Shown piece by piece: positions 7,726-15,260 of a stretch of DNA of 32,209 bases (its first letter is position 1; every line of letters begins with the position of its first letter). Made by a program: the position numbers and the translations under genes. The notes beneath the pieces were generated by a model. The model saw only the letters and a program-made list of their open reading frames with translations, did no database searches and was not told the origin of the DNA. This DNA comes from JBHIFE01 sp046760985 (GTDB lineage: Bacteria; Chloroflexota; Dehalococcoidia; Dehalococcoidales; RBG-16-60-22): positions 1-32,209 of the forward strand of contig JBHIFE010000002.1 in assembly GCA_046760985.1 (NCBI GenBank), written 5' to 3'.

Positions 7726-8970
7726 TCATTTCTCCTTCTTGCCGCTGATGGGCAGCTTGATGGTGAAGGTGCTACCTTTGCCTAACTCGCTTTGTACTTC
7801 AATGGTACCGCCGTGTGCTTCTACCAGAGTCTTGGTGACTGCTAGCCCCAGCCCGATGCCCTTGGCTTTGGTGGTGAAGAGTGGCTGGAAGAGCTTCCTC
7901 AGGTTTGGCTTGGGGATGCCCAGCCCGGTATCGTGGAAAGAGACGGTCACCCATCCCGGACTGCCGATTTTGGATTTGACCAGTAACTGTCCGCCTTCAG
8001 GCATCGCCTGGATGGCATTGCCGATGATGTTGGTGAAGGCTTGGCTGAGTTGGTCGGGGTCAGCAGTGATAGCCGGCAGCGATTCGTCCAGTTGCGTTAT
8101 CACTTTGACGTCCTCCGGCACCGTGGTATGGTATAGTGCTTCCTGGACGACTTCATTGATATTTACCTTTCTCAAGGTGGGGGGTTTGGGGCGAGCGAAG
8201 CCAAGGAGGCTGCTAATAATGCGCTCGGAGGTTGCCACCTCCCTCTCCAGAATCTCCAGTGTCTCCTTCACCTCCGGCTCAGGCTCTTCTAAAGCCATGG
8301 TGAGGAAGTAGACGGCGTTCTTGATAGCGCCCAGCGGATTGCGCAGCTCATGCCCCACCCCGCCAGCCAGTTGCCCCAGCACTGACAGTCTTTCTGACTG
8401 CACCAGTTGCTCTTGAGCTTCTCGGAGCTCTCTGGTGCGCTGCTCTACTGACTTCTCAAGATGTTCGCGGTGTTTCTTTAATTCCTTCTCCACCTGTTTA
8501 CGTTCAGTGATGTCCTGAACCATTGAAAGAACACCGACCACTGTGCCGTCAGTTTCCTTAAGTGGTGTGTTTGCCCAATCACAAATGATACTGCGACCGT
8601 CTTTAGTTGTGTTCTCGTTTATGCTATATGCTGTCATATCCCCCTCAAGCAGTCGGCGCCAAATATTATCCACATGGGGTCGAGCCTCTTTTGGCACAAT
8701 GAGGTCATAGGGATGTTTTCCCAATGCCTCTTTCGCTGTGAAGCCAAAAATTTTCTCAGCAGCGGGGTTCCAAGATTGCACATGAAACTTTGTATCCCAA
8801 ACAATCAACCCTATAGACATTCGGTCAATTTGAAGTTGGAGATATTTTTCAAGTTGTTTGGCGCGTTCCTCTGCCTGTTTGCGCCCAACCTCTGATTTTT
8901 CCAGTTCAGCAACCCGCTGTCGCATTTTCGCCTTTTTGACTACGAGCTGCTCTTTGGTCTTATCTTTCAT
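7726..8970 (-). CDS. Soluble PAS-domain sensor histidine kinase
   Basis: 414 residues. An N-terminal coiled coil (about 1-45) is followed by a PAS domain (about 45-157) with WNPAAEKIFGFTAKEALGK and the C-terminal DITERKQ signature. After a linker coiled coil comes HisKA with the H box GHELRNPLGA (H207), then HATPase_c with an N box (NIIGNAIQAM), G1 DTGLGIP and G2 GIGLGLAV. There is no signal peptide or transmembrane helix, so the signal is cytoplasmic: a ligand, redox state or oxygen sensed through PAS. No heme- or flavin-binding residue can be assigned. Start: ATG preceded by GGAGGT. It is first gene of the kinase/REC-REC/HD-GYP operon, driven by the promoter at 9019-9048. Confidence 0.92.
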   Translation of the reverse strand: MKDKTKEQLVVKKAKMRQRVAELEKSEVGRKQAEERAKQLEKYLQLQIDRMSIGLIVWDTKFHVQSWNPAAEKIFGFTAKEALGKHPYDLIVPKEARPHVDNIWRRLLEGDMTAYSINENTTKDGRSIICDWANTPLKETDGTVVGVLSMVQDITERKQVEKELKKHREHLEKSVEQRTRELREAQEQLVQSERLSVLGQLAGGVGHELRNPLGAIKNAVYFLTMALEEPEPEVKETLEILEREVATSERIISSLLGFARPKPPTLRKVNINEVVQEALYHTTVPEDVKVITQLDESLPAITADPDQLSQAFTNIIGNAIQAMPEGGQLLVKSKIGSPGWVTVSFHDTGLGIPKPNLRKLFQPLFTTKAKGIGLGLAVTKTLVEAHGGTIEVQSELGKGSTFTIKLPISGKKEK

Positions 8971-9018
8971 CCTGTATACCTCCGGAAGCTGAAGCTAGCC
9001 GAATGTGCCACGCGTCAT

Positions 9019-9048
9019 ATTATGGGCATAATAATTGACAATTGTCAA
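9019..9048 (-). promoter_or_regulatory. Promoter of the histidine-kinase operon
   Basis: Read on the minus strand: TTGACA (9048-9043, 6/6), an 18-nt spacer and CATAAT (9024-9019, 5/6). The expected start is near 9012, giving a leader of about 40 nt before the kinase ATG at 8970. The -35 lies inside a perfect palindrome. Confidence 0.6.
9035..9048. promoter_or_regulatory. 14-bp perfect palindrome over the -35 region (possible operator)
   Basis: TTGACAATTGTCAA is a perfect inverted repeat. It contains a -35 hexamer on each strand, so a protein bound here could control the kinase operon and possibly a weak forward promoter (TTGACA 9035-9040, 18 nt, TACTAT 9059-9064). Self-complementarity of TTGACA around a short AT core may also arise by chance. 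Confidence 0.35.
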
Positions 9049-9094
9049 GCTCCTGAGCTACTATTTTTGTGTATTCGGTTTCCCAGCCAACAAC

Positions 9095-9123
9095 TTGACA
9101 GCGATGCCTACTTTGATTACATT
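9095..9123 (+). promoter_or_regulatory. Promoter of otsAB
   Basis: TTGACA (9095-9100, 6/6), a 17-nt spacer and TACATT (9118-9123, 4/6). The expected start is near 9130, leaving a leader of about 44 nt to the otsA ATG. Confidence 0.5.
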
Positions 9124-9173
9124 TATAAAATTGAGGTTTAAAATAAATAGAAAGACCAAGGTGGGTAAGCCAA

Positions 9174-10658
9174 ATGGAAGATTTGAAATGGGATAAGGAC
9201 AGGTTATACCAGCTGGTACAGGGGAAATTGGGTGATTACTTATTTCTGGTAGCATCTAATCGGGAACCTTATATTCATACCATGTCTGGCGATGAGATAG
9301 TCTGTAATCGTCCGGTTAGTGGGCTGACTGAGGCTTTAGACCCGGTAATGCGTGCCTCAAAGGGAACCTGGATAGCCTATGGTAGTGGTGACGCTGATAG
9401 GAAAGTGGTTGATTCTCGTAATCGGGTTGCAGTTCCACCAGAAAAGCCGGAATACACTCTACGCCGGGTATGGCTAACCAAGCAGGAAGTAGAAGGCTTT
9501 TATCTTGGCTTCGCCAATGAAGCGTTGTGGCCACTATGTCATGTTACCTTTACCCCGCCCGTTTTTAGAGAATCTGACTGGGATACCTATAAGAAGGTGA
9601 ACCAAATATTTGCTGAAGCGATTCTCCAAGAGGTAGCTGATCGCAAGGCGGTAGTATTGGTTCAAGACTACCACTTTGCTCTGCTTTCCCGCCTAATTAA
9701 ACAGCAGAAGCCGGGGTTGACTGTAGGTCAGTTCTGGCACATCCCCTGGCCAACCTATGAGATATTCCGGACTTGTCCGTGGCAGGAGGAGATATTGGAT
9801 GGCTTACTGGGTAATGACCTGCTCGGTTTTCATACTCAATCTTATTGCAACAATCTATTGGAATCGGTGGAGCATACTCTGGAAGCTAAGATAGACCGGG
9901 ATAGATCTGCCGTAACCTACCGAGGTAGGACTACTCTGGTGCAGCCGTTTCCAATCAGTGTTGACTTTGAGCGACTTTCCCAGGAAGCGGAAACTGAGGT
10001 GGTGGCGAAAGAGATGGAGAGCCTGCGCCATGAACTTGATTTAGAGGGGAAATATGTTGGCATCGGCATGGACCGAATAGATTACACCAAAGGTATACCG
10101 GAGAGGTTGCTGGCACTGGACAAATTCTTTGCCGATTTTCCTTCCTATAGGGGGAAGGTGGTCTTCATCCAAGCTGGTATGCCTAGCCGAACCCAAATTG
10201 AGAGCTATCAGAACATTAACCAGAGGATTGAAGACCTTATGAAGAGCATAAATGATAAATACGGTAATGGTTCTTGGAAACCAGTAATTCCGATGACCAG
10301 GCAGCTGGCTCCGGCAACATTAGCCGCCTTACGCCGACTAGCCAACTTTTGTGTGGTCAGTTCACTCCACGACGGCATGAATCTGGTGGCAAAGGAGTTT
10401 GTCTCCTCCCGGGTTGATGGTGACGGGGTTTTAATCTTAAGCCAATTCACCGGAGCCGTGGATGAAATGCCACAGGCTCTCTTAATCAATCCCTATGCCA
10501 TCAATGAATTTGCTAAGAAGATAAAAGAAGCGATAGAGATGCCGGAGGCGGAAAGGCGGCGACGAATGAAATCTATGCGGGAAACTGTAGCCAACAATAA
10601 CATCTACCGATGGGGGGCTTCTACTGTTTTTAGGCTAATCTCAATTGCGGGGCTCTAG
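9174..10658 (+). CDS. otsA: Alpha,alpha-trehalose-6-phosphate synthase (GT20)
   Basis: 494 residues, slightly longer than enteric OtsA. It transfers glucose from a nucleotide sugar to glucose-6-phosphate, giving trehalose-6-phosphate in the cytoplasm. Visible GT20 landmarks are SNREPY (28-33), VQDYHFALL with D165, FWHIPWP (188-193), GMDRIDYTKGIPERL with R301 and K306, and HDGMNLVAKEF near the C-terminus. The segment around NRPVSGLTEAL replaces the usual N-terminal glycine loop. A start at the ATG is supported by AAGGTGG about 9 nt upstream. Its TAG overlaps the GTG start of otsB by one base. The family includes glucosylglycerol-phosphate synthases, but the otsB partner favours trehalose. The sugar-nucleotide donor (UDP- or ADP-glucose) cannot be read from the sequence; a nearby glgC makes ADP-glucose plausible. 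Confidence 0.9.
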   Translation: MEDLKWDKDRLYQLVQGKLGDYLFLVASNREPYIHTMSGDEIVCNRPVSGLTEALDPVMRASKGTWIAYGSGDADRKVVDSRNRVAVPPEKPEYTLRRVWLTKQEVEGFYLGFANEALWPLCHVTFTPPVFRESDWDTYKKVNQIFAEAILQEVADRKAVVLVQDYHFALLSRLIKQQKPGLTVGQFWHIPWPTYEIFRTCPWQEEILDGLLGNDLLGFHTQSYCNNLLESVEHTLEAKIDRDRSAVTYRGRTTLVQPFPISVDFERLSQEAETEVVAKEMESLRHELDLEGKYVGIGMDRIDYTKGIPERLLALDKFFADFPSYRGKVVFIQAGMPSRTQIESYQNINQRIEDLMKSINDKYGNGSWKPVIPMTRQLAPATLAALRRLANFCVVSSLHDGMNLVAKEFVSSRVDGDGVLILSQFTGAVDEMPQALLINPYAINEFAKKIKEAIEMPEAERRRRMKSMRETVANNNIYRWGASTVFRLISIAGL

Positions 10659-11458
10659 TGCAATATCTTTTTCAGGCATGGGAATCTTTTTCATCTGACT
10701 TCAGAGCTGCTTCTCACATTTTGCTTCTCTCAGACTATGATGGCACATTGACTCCGATTGTTGGGCGACCCGATGAGGCAATACTGTCGTCCGAGGTCAG
10801 GGAGAAACTTTGTGCCTTGGTTGAAAAACCAACTTTCAGCGTGGGTGTTATCAGCGGGCGTTCACTTTCGGAGATCAAGATGATGGTGGGAATAGAAGGA
10901 ATTTACTACGCCGGAAACCACGGACTTGAAATAGAAGGTCCTCATCTCAAGTTAATTAATCCGGTGGCTGAAGCAACTCAGACAGAAATAAGAAACCTGG
11001 CTAGGCAGTTCTCAGCCAAATTAAGTAGTACCGAGGGGGTCATTGTTGAGGACAAGGGATTGAGCTTGAGTGTCCACTATCGCTTGGTCAAAGAAAGCGA
11101 GGTAGACGGAGTCGTCCAGATTTTTCACCAAATCACTTCGCCACTACTCCGGAAGGGGAAAATCAGGGTTACCTCAGGGAAAAAGGTCTGGGAAGTTAGG
11201 CCGCCGGTAGATTGGCACAAAGGGAAGGCGGTAGAGACAATAATAAAAGGATTAAAGTCAGTCCTTAAGCCGGGGCAATTGCTAACTATCTATCTGGGTG
11301 ATGATACCACTGATGAAGACGCCTTTAGAATTATTCACCGTCCACAGGGGTGGAGCATTTTTGTTGGTCCGGAAAATCCGTCGTCAAATGCTGATTACTT
11401 CTTGGGTTCTACCTCAGAGGTGATGACCTTTTTTTCTCGGCTGCTCGGGTTACGATAA
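10658..11458 (+). CDS. otsB: Trehalose-6-phosphate phosphatase (HAD superfamily)
   Basis: 266 residues, normal for OtsB. HAD motif I is LLSDYDGTLTP (nucleophile D26, acid/base D28), motif II lies around VISGRSL, and a lysine sits in WHKGKAV (K190). Motif IV is LGDDTTDEDAF (D215, D216). It removes phosphate from trehalose-6-phosphate made by the preceding gene. The start is GTG, sharing a base with the otsA stop codon (TAGTG), so translation is coupled. The 3' end overlaps the convergent galT-like gene by 9 bp, with no terminator between them. Confidence 0.92.
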   Translation: MQYLFQAWESFSSDFRAASHILLLSDYDGTLTPIVGRPDEAILSSEVREKLCALVEKPTFSVGVISGRSLSEIKMMVGIEGIYYAGNHGLEIEGPHLKLINPVAEATQTEIRNLARQFSAKLSSTEGVIVEDKGLSLSVHYRLVKESEVDGVVQIFHQITSPLLRKGKIRVTSGKKVWEVRPPVDWHKGKAVETIIKGLKSVLKPGQLLTIYLGDDTTDEDAFRIIHRPQGWSIFVGPENPSSNADYFLGSTSEVMTFFSRLLGLR

Positions 11459-12475
11459 AGGTTTAGGCAGGCTGAGGGCGCACTGTCTCATCTGCTTCGC
11501 AGTGTGCTCTGGTAGTGCCGTAGTTATATAGATACCTGAGCCCATTTCAAAGCCGGCAATGGTAGTTAACCTTGGCACTATTCTGATATGCCAGTGATAA
11601 TATGGATCCTCTTCGTCCATTGTAGTTGAGGTATCAATCATAAGGTTGAAGGCGGGATTATCAAGCTCATGATGTAAGCAGAGAAGGGTATCCTTCAATG
11701 TCTTGGCTAGTTCGGGTAAGTACATGTCTGGGTACAGACCAAAAGAGGCATAATGCTCTTTGGGAATAATCCAGGTCTCATATGGAACGCGCGAAGCGTA
11801 AGGATGGAGGACAATGAATTGGTCATTATCGGCAACGATTCTTTTTCCCCTCCCTAGCTCCTCAGCGACCAAATCACAGTAAAGGCAACTACCCATATCA
11901 ACATAATAATTGTGGGCGACATCAAATTTCCGGTGGTAGTAAGTAGCTATGATAGGTGTTGCCACTAGTTGGGAGTGGGGATGTATCAAAGATGTTCCCG
12001 ATGCCCAACCGTGATTCTTAAAAATAGTAATGAACTGGAATCGCCGATTTTTCTTCAAGGTATTGTATCTTTCCAGATAGGCTATCAGCACCTTTTCTAC
12101 CTGCTCATATGACATTAACGCCATCGGCATATTATGAGACGGCGTTTCTATGATTACCTCATGTATGCCAAAACCTTCCATTCTGCGGAAAAAGTGTCCA
12201 CTTCCTATCCTAGTAATATCCTCCCCGGGTATTAGTGCGGCGAACCGGTTAGGTACTACTCTCACCTCCCAACTTGAAGATTCGGCGGCTAAGGGAAGGC
12301 GGAAAACTTCATCAGGTGTTTGACTTTCGTTGCCCGGGCAAAAGGGACAGGAGGCATCCCAATTGGGTAACTCATTGACACGCCTCATTTTTGGTCTGTG
12401 CTGAGGGCGTTTAGCTCTTTCTGGGGCTATTATCACCCATGCTTTGGTGGTGGGGTCTTGTCTCAGTTCTGACAT
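11450..12475 (-). CDS. galT: Galactose-1-phosphate uridylyltransferase-like protein (HIT superfamily)
   Basis: 341 residues, the normal GalT length. The active-site motif SLIHPHSQ has H165 and H167 (H167 is the expected nucleophile), and the metal-type pair CPFC is at 43-46. A second pair, CLYC at 197-200, sits just before the C-terminal half. GalT moves UMP between UDP-glucose and galactose-1-phosphate in the Leloir pathway. No galK, galE or transporter is nearby. The gene instead lies 50 nt downstream of glgC on the same strand, so the related activity of ADP-glucose phosphorylase/adenylyltransferase is a reasonable alternative. The Shine-Dalgarno sequence is weak. The 3' end overlaps otsB by 9 bp. 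Confidence 0.83.
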   Translation of the reverse strand: MSELRQDPTTKAWVIIAPERAKRPQHRPKMRRVNELPNWDASCPFCPGNESQTPDEVFRLPLAAESSSWEVRVVPNRFAALIPGEDITRIGSGHFFRRMEGFGIHEVIIETPSHNMPMALMSYEQVEKVLIAYLERYNTLKKNRRFQFITIFKNHGWASGTSLIHPHSQLVATPIIATYYHRKFDVAHNYYVDMGSCLYCDLVAEELGRGKRIVADNDQFIVLHPYASRVPYETWIIPKEHYASFGLYPDMYLPELAKTLKDTLLCLHHELDNPAFNLMIDTSTTMDEEDPYYHWHIRIVPRLTTIAGFEMGSGIYITTALPEHTAKQMRQCALSLPKPLS

Positions 12476-12525
12476 GTTGTCTTTCGTCTCTTACTTTGAC
12501 TCACCAGCCGGTTTAATGTCTATAT

Positions 12526-13806
12526 CTATTGGCTAGGGCGGCGCCGCCTGGTGGTGATTGTTTCGCCACTCGGGACTTCAAGGCTGGGGAAATTATCTTC
12601 TGTCACATTACTGAATATGGCACAATTGCGACCTATCTTAGCCCCTTCAGGGATCTTAGCCCCCTTACCGATGACAGTTATTCCGCTGTTCAGCATGCTA
12701 GGTTCTTTGCGGTTAACCTGGAAATCATTGCCAAAACCAATATAAGAACCAGCGCCTACTTCTATCTCCTTGTCGAGGATTGAATAGTCAATTATACTAT
12801 CTCGACCAACAACGGTATCATTCATAATAATTGAGTTCTTAACTACGGCATTTTTAGCCACGCTAACTCCTGGTGAGAGGATTGAATGTTCCACGCGCCC
12901 CTCAATAATACAGCCGTTTGATATCATACTGTTAATAACATCACCTCGCTGAGCAATAATAGCTGGTGGTCTTTGCTCTTCTTGGGTGCGGATGGGCCAA
13001 TCAGCACTGAATCTGAGGGAGGGGGGGTCATCAAGTAGGTGCATATTAGCCTGCCAATAGCTTCGCACCGTGCCGACATCACGCCAGTATCCCTCAAAAA
13101 TATAGGCGAAAACATTGCCATTACCTACCAATCGGGGAAAGACGTTCCGACCAAAATCATGTTTAGAGGATCTACGTTGGGCATCATCTTCTAACCATCG
13201 GCGAAGGACATCCTTTTGGAAAAGGTAAACACCCATTGACACTAAATCGCTCTTTGGTTCTTTAACTTTTTCTTGGAAACCGGTCACTCGCCCTTCTTCA
13301 TCCACCATTACCGTGCCAAACTCATGTAGTTCCTCCTTGGGCAGGTGAGTAGCAGCTAGAGTAACCTCAGCCTGCTTCCTTTCGTGAAATTTGAACATAT
13401 CAGAGTAGTCCATTTTGTAAACATGGTCGCCGCTAAGGATTAGCACCTGCTCAGCATTCTGCTCCTCAATAAACTGTAAGTTTTGATAAACAGCGTCGGC
13501 AGTTCCCTTATACCAGCCACGGTTTTGGTCGCGAGCCAAATAAGGCTGTAGCAGCCGCATTCCGCCATCTGGGCGAGCTAAGCCCCAGGGCATGCCAACA
13601 CCAATGTGTTCAATTAGAGAGCGGGGCTGATATTGGGTCAGGACACTCAAATTGTAAATCCCGGAATTGACACAGTTGCTCAGGGTAAAATCTATGATAC
13701 GGTACTTACCAGCAAAGGGAATCGCCGGCTTGGTTCGCTCCCGGGCTAAGATGCCTAGCCGCTCACCCACACCTCCGGCTAAGATAATAGCCAACACATT
13801 GTCCAT
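12526..13806 (-). CDS. glgC: Glucose-1-phosphate adenylyltransferase (ADP-glucose pyrophosphorylase)
   Basis: 426 residues, typical GlgC size. It makes ADP-glucose and pyrophosphate from ATP and glucose-1-phosphate, the first committed step of bacterial glycogen synthesis. The nucleotidyltransferase domain has AIILAGGVGERLGILARER with the basic KPAIPFAGKYRIIDF stretch, GWYKGTADAVYQN, and LILSGDHVYKMDY. From about residue 290 a left-handed beta-helix of hexapeptide repeats follows (NSIIMNDTVVG, DYSILDKEIEVG). No glycogen synthase or branching enzyme is in the window. Start ATG is preceded by TAGGTGGTGG. It is first gene of a probable glgC-galT pair. Allosteric control by sugar phosphates is usual for the family. 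Confidence 0.93.
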   Translation of the reverse strand: MDNVLAIILAGGVGERLGILARERTKPAIPFAGKYRIIDFTLSNCVNSGIYNLSVLTQYQPRSLIEHIGVGMPWGLARPDGGMRLLQPYLARDQNRGWYKGTADAVYQNLQFIEEQNAEQVLILSGDHVYKMDYSDMFKFHERKQAEVTLAATHLPKEELHEFGTVMVDEEGRVTGFQEKVKEPKSDLVSMGVYLFQKDVLRRWLEDDAQRRSSKHDFGRNVFPRLVGNGNVFAYIFEGYWRDVGTVRSYWQANMHLLDDPPSLRFSADWPIRTQEEQRPPAIIAQRGDVINSMISNGCIIEGRVEHSILSPGVSVAKNAVVKNSIIMNDTVVGRDSIIDYSILDKEIEVGAGSYIGFGNDFQVNRKEPSMLNSGITVIGKGAKIPEGAKIGRNCAIFSNVTEDNFPSLEVPSGETITTRRRRPSQ

Positions 13807-13908
13807 CTAACCACCACCTACTCGGCTTTTTATACGGAAGTGCCATGTCATCAATAGCCGCTGTTATTTACCACACCATGCCCGTTTTAATGATTTTTGC
13901 TCGTTCAT

Positions 13909-13935
13909 ATTATATCGGTTTCATGTATATGTCAA
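13909..13935 (-). promoter_or_regulatory. Promoter of glgC-galT
   Basis: Read on the minus strand: TTGACA (13935-13930, 6/6) and TATAAT (13914-13909, 6/6). The spacer is only 15 nt, shorter than ideal; an alternative -10 (TAATAT) gives 17 nt. The leader to the glgC ATG would be about 95 nt. Confidence 0.5.
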
Positions 13936-13990
13936 GTGCATCCTCGCCAAAAAGTGAAATTCGGGAAGCCGGGGCTGGTTTTTAGAATAT

Positions 13991-14023
13991 AAAAAAGGGA
14001 GCCGAGGTTACCTCGGCTCCCTT
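13991..14023 (-). terminator. Rho-independent terminator of hsp20
   Basis: On the minus strand AAGGGAGCCGAGG pairs perfectly with CCTCGGCTCCCTT across a TAA loop (13-bp stem) and is followed by TTTTTT, about 20 bp after the hsp20 stop. It is the strongest terminator in the window. Confidence 0.93.
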
Positions 14024-14043
14024 GTCTTCTCTCTACCTGAGTA

Positions 14044-14508
14044 CTACCGCACCTTGACCTTAACGGGCTTGCTCTTGGCTTCTTCAGCCTTGGGGAGCCT
14101 TAGCTTCAAAAGACCATCCTTGAAAGTAGCTGAGATTTGCTCGGCGTCAGCATGAAATGGCAGAGACAAGCGTCGAGTATACTGACCGAAGCACCGCTCA
14201 CAGGAATAATAGGTAGCCTCTTCAGCCACTTTCTCCTGTTTCTTCTCTGCCTTTATGGTGAGCACATCACCCTCAAGGCTGATGTTGAGATCCTTTTTCT
14301 TGACACCGGGGAACTCAGCCTTAATCACCAGCCCCTCTTTGTCCTCATACATATCCATTCTCGGAGTTAGGTTGGTGCTAAAGGTAACTGGCCAAGACTC
14401 CCAGATATCCCGCGCCATCCTCTCCATCTCATCAAGTAAACTGACGGGGCGATAGAAGGGCTCCACCGCGGTCAAGGCTCTGGTTGGTCTTCTTATAATG
14501 GCAACCAT
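14044..14508 (-). CDS. Small heat shock protein, Hsp20/alpha-crystallin family
   Basis: 154 residues. The N-terminal arm (about 1-48) carries amphipathic DEMERMARDIWESWP. The alpha-crystallin domain (about 48-142) shows PRMDMYEDKEGLVIKAEFPGV, then DLNISLEGDVLTIKAEKK and the closing FKDGLLKLRLPK. The C-terminal VKVKV resembles the I/V-x-I/V motif that docks into a neighbouring subunit. These proteins form oligomers that hold unfolded clients without ATP. Unusually, the loop that commonly reads like SERSYGSF is here SCERCFGQY, giving a CxxC at C103 and C106. AAAGGAGGT precedes the ATG. No CIRCE element is visible upstream. It is monocistronic, between a strong terminator and a divergent small-gene pair. 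Confidence 0.92.
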   Translation of the reverse strand: MVAIIRRPTRALTAVEPFYRPVSLLDEMERMARDIWESWPVTFSTNLTPRMDMYEDKEGLVIKAEFPGVKKKDLNISLEGDVLTIKAEKKQEKVAEEATYYSCERCFGQYTRRLSLPFHADAEQISATFKDGLLKLRLPKAEEAKSKPVKVKVR

Positions 14509-14783
14509 CGTAGACCTCCTTTCTTTTCATGTCTAATACTCTCTTTTTCCTCTTTAGTAGATAATTTTACTTTATAATGAGCTAGGTGTATGTAACTTTT
14601 ATCACAGGGTGGGAAGGGGGGATTTCTCTATCTTGCCCAAGAAAGGGACTGAAAATTGATTCTGTGCGTTCTGGCGGGGTCTTGATGGGTAAGCCTAGCC
14701 TAACAAAAAGCCTTTTCCCCGCTGGCTATTATCTACGGCAAAGTTGTAATATTATAAGACTAGAAAGGAAGGAGTAAACGGAA

Positions 14784-14972
14784 ATGCCAGCCTTGAGAGC
14801 TTTCTTCACCAATATGTTGGTGCCAATGCCTTTTCACCGAAAGTTGTATCTTGTCTTCCGCAACAATTTTATTAAAATAAGCAAAAGGCAGAACTGCTGT
14901 GGTCATCCCGGTGAACCTGGCTGTTGCGAAATAGCAGAATTATCTCCCAGTAAAGAGGAAAAGAGGGTTTAA
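14784..14972 (+). CDS. Small CC-motif protein of unknown function
   Basis: 62 residues. I do not recognise a named family. The N-terminal 35 residues are basic and hydrophobic (MPALRAFFTNMLVPMPFHRKLYLVFRNNF), and the centre carries NCCGHPGEPGCC, with two Cys pairs and a His, a likely metal or Fe-S binding knuckle. The tail is charged. AAGGAAGGAG about 10 nt before the ATG supports translation, and the stop is 3 nt from the start of a desulforedoxin gene, so the two should be co-expressed. That context suggests a redox or oxidative-stress link, but this is inference. No confident -35 box was seen upstream; TATTAT at 14750-14755 could be a -10. The 275 bp between hsp20 and this gene hold nothing else recognisable. 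Confidence 0.6.
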   Translation: MPALRAFFTNMLVPMPFHRKLYLVFRNNFIKISKRQNCCGHPGEPGCCEIAELSPSKEEKRV

Positions 14973-14975
14973 GAC

Positions 14976-15098
14976 ATGACGGTTGAGAAAGTTGGTGAAA
15001 AATACCAGTGCAATATCTGTGGTAATGAGGTGGTGGTGACCAAGGTTGGTGGTGGTACGCTGGTTTGCTGTGGTGAGGACATGGAAAAAATCGGATAG
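14976..15098 (+). CDS. Desulforedoxin (stand-alone, 40 residues)
   Basis: A 40-residue protein. It contains YQCNICGNEVVV followed by GGGTLVCCGEDMEKIG. This matches the classic desulforedoxin pattern of C-x2-C near residue 12 and adjacent C-C near residue 31 (here C12, C15, C31, C32), which holds a single Fe(SCys)4 centre in a homodimer. The same module forms the N-terminal domain of desulfoferrodoxin (superoxide reductase), but here it ends after the CCGEDM tail with a TAG, so there is no SOR domain. It acts as a small cytoplasmic electron carrier in anaerobes, probably in oxygen or superoxide tolerance. GAGGG lies 8 nt upstream of the ATG. It is coupled to the CC-motif gene just before it. 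Confidence 0.9.
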   Translation: MTVEKVGEKYQCNICGNEVVVTKVGGGTLVCCGEDMEKIG

Positions 15099-15190
15099 AC
15101 CGACAGCGGACTAGGGAAAAAGCTGAGGAAGGTTCTACAATAAACTTCTTCGCTACTTTATTTTCATATTAGCAGGTGAAACAAGGATAA

Positions 15191-15219
15191 TTGTCCGCTA
15201 ATCTATCAGCATGTAGAAT
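15191..15219 (+). promoter_or_regulatory. Promoter of the formyltransferase-nitrilase pair
   Basis: TTGTCC (15191-15196, 4/6), a 17-nt spacer and TAGAAT (15214-15219, 5/6). The expected start is near 15226, giving a leader of about 35 nt that contains AGAGGTTGGTG before the ATG. Confidence 0.5.
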
Positions 15220-15260
15220 ACAACTTGGAGATGGTTAACAATAATAAAAGAGGTTGGTGA

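Noticed and set aside
7739..8311. 190-codon frame on the plus strand
   Set aside because: Lies wholly opposite the kinase domain of the histidine kinase, with Ser/Leu-rich sequence typical of an antisense shadow.
14509..14585. CIRCE or other heat-shock operator upstream of hsp20
   Set aside because: No TTAGCACTC/GAGTGCTAA-like dyad is present, and no convincing -35/-10 pair with normal spacing could be fixed.
14586..14777. 63-codon open frame upstream of the CC-motif gene
   Set aside because: No Shine-Dalgarno sequence at its ATG, no recognisable motif, low-complexity composition, and it ends next to the well-supported start at 14784. Treated as chance.
15105..15199. Inverted repeat AGCGGAC ... 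GTCCGCT after the desulforedoxin gene
   Set aside because: Only 7 bp with an 81-nt gap and no T tract; the right arm overlaps the likely -35 of the next gene. Probably chance.
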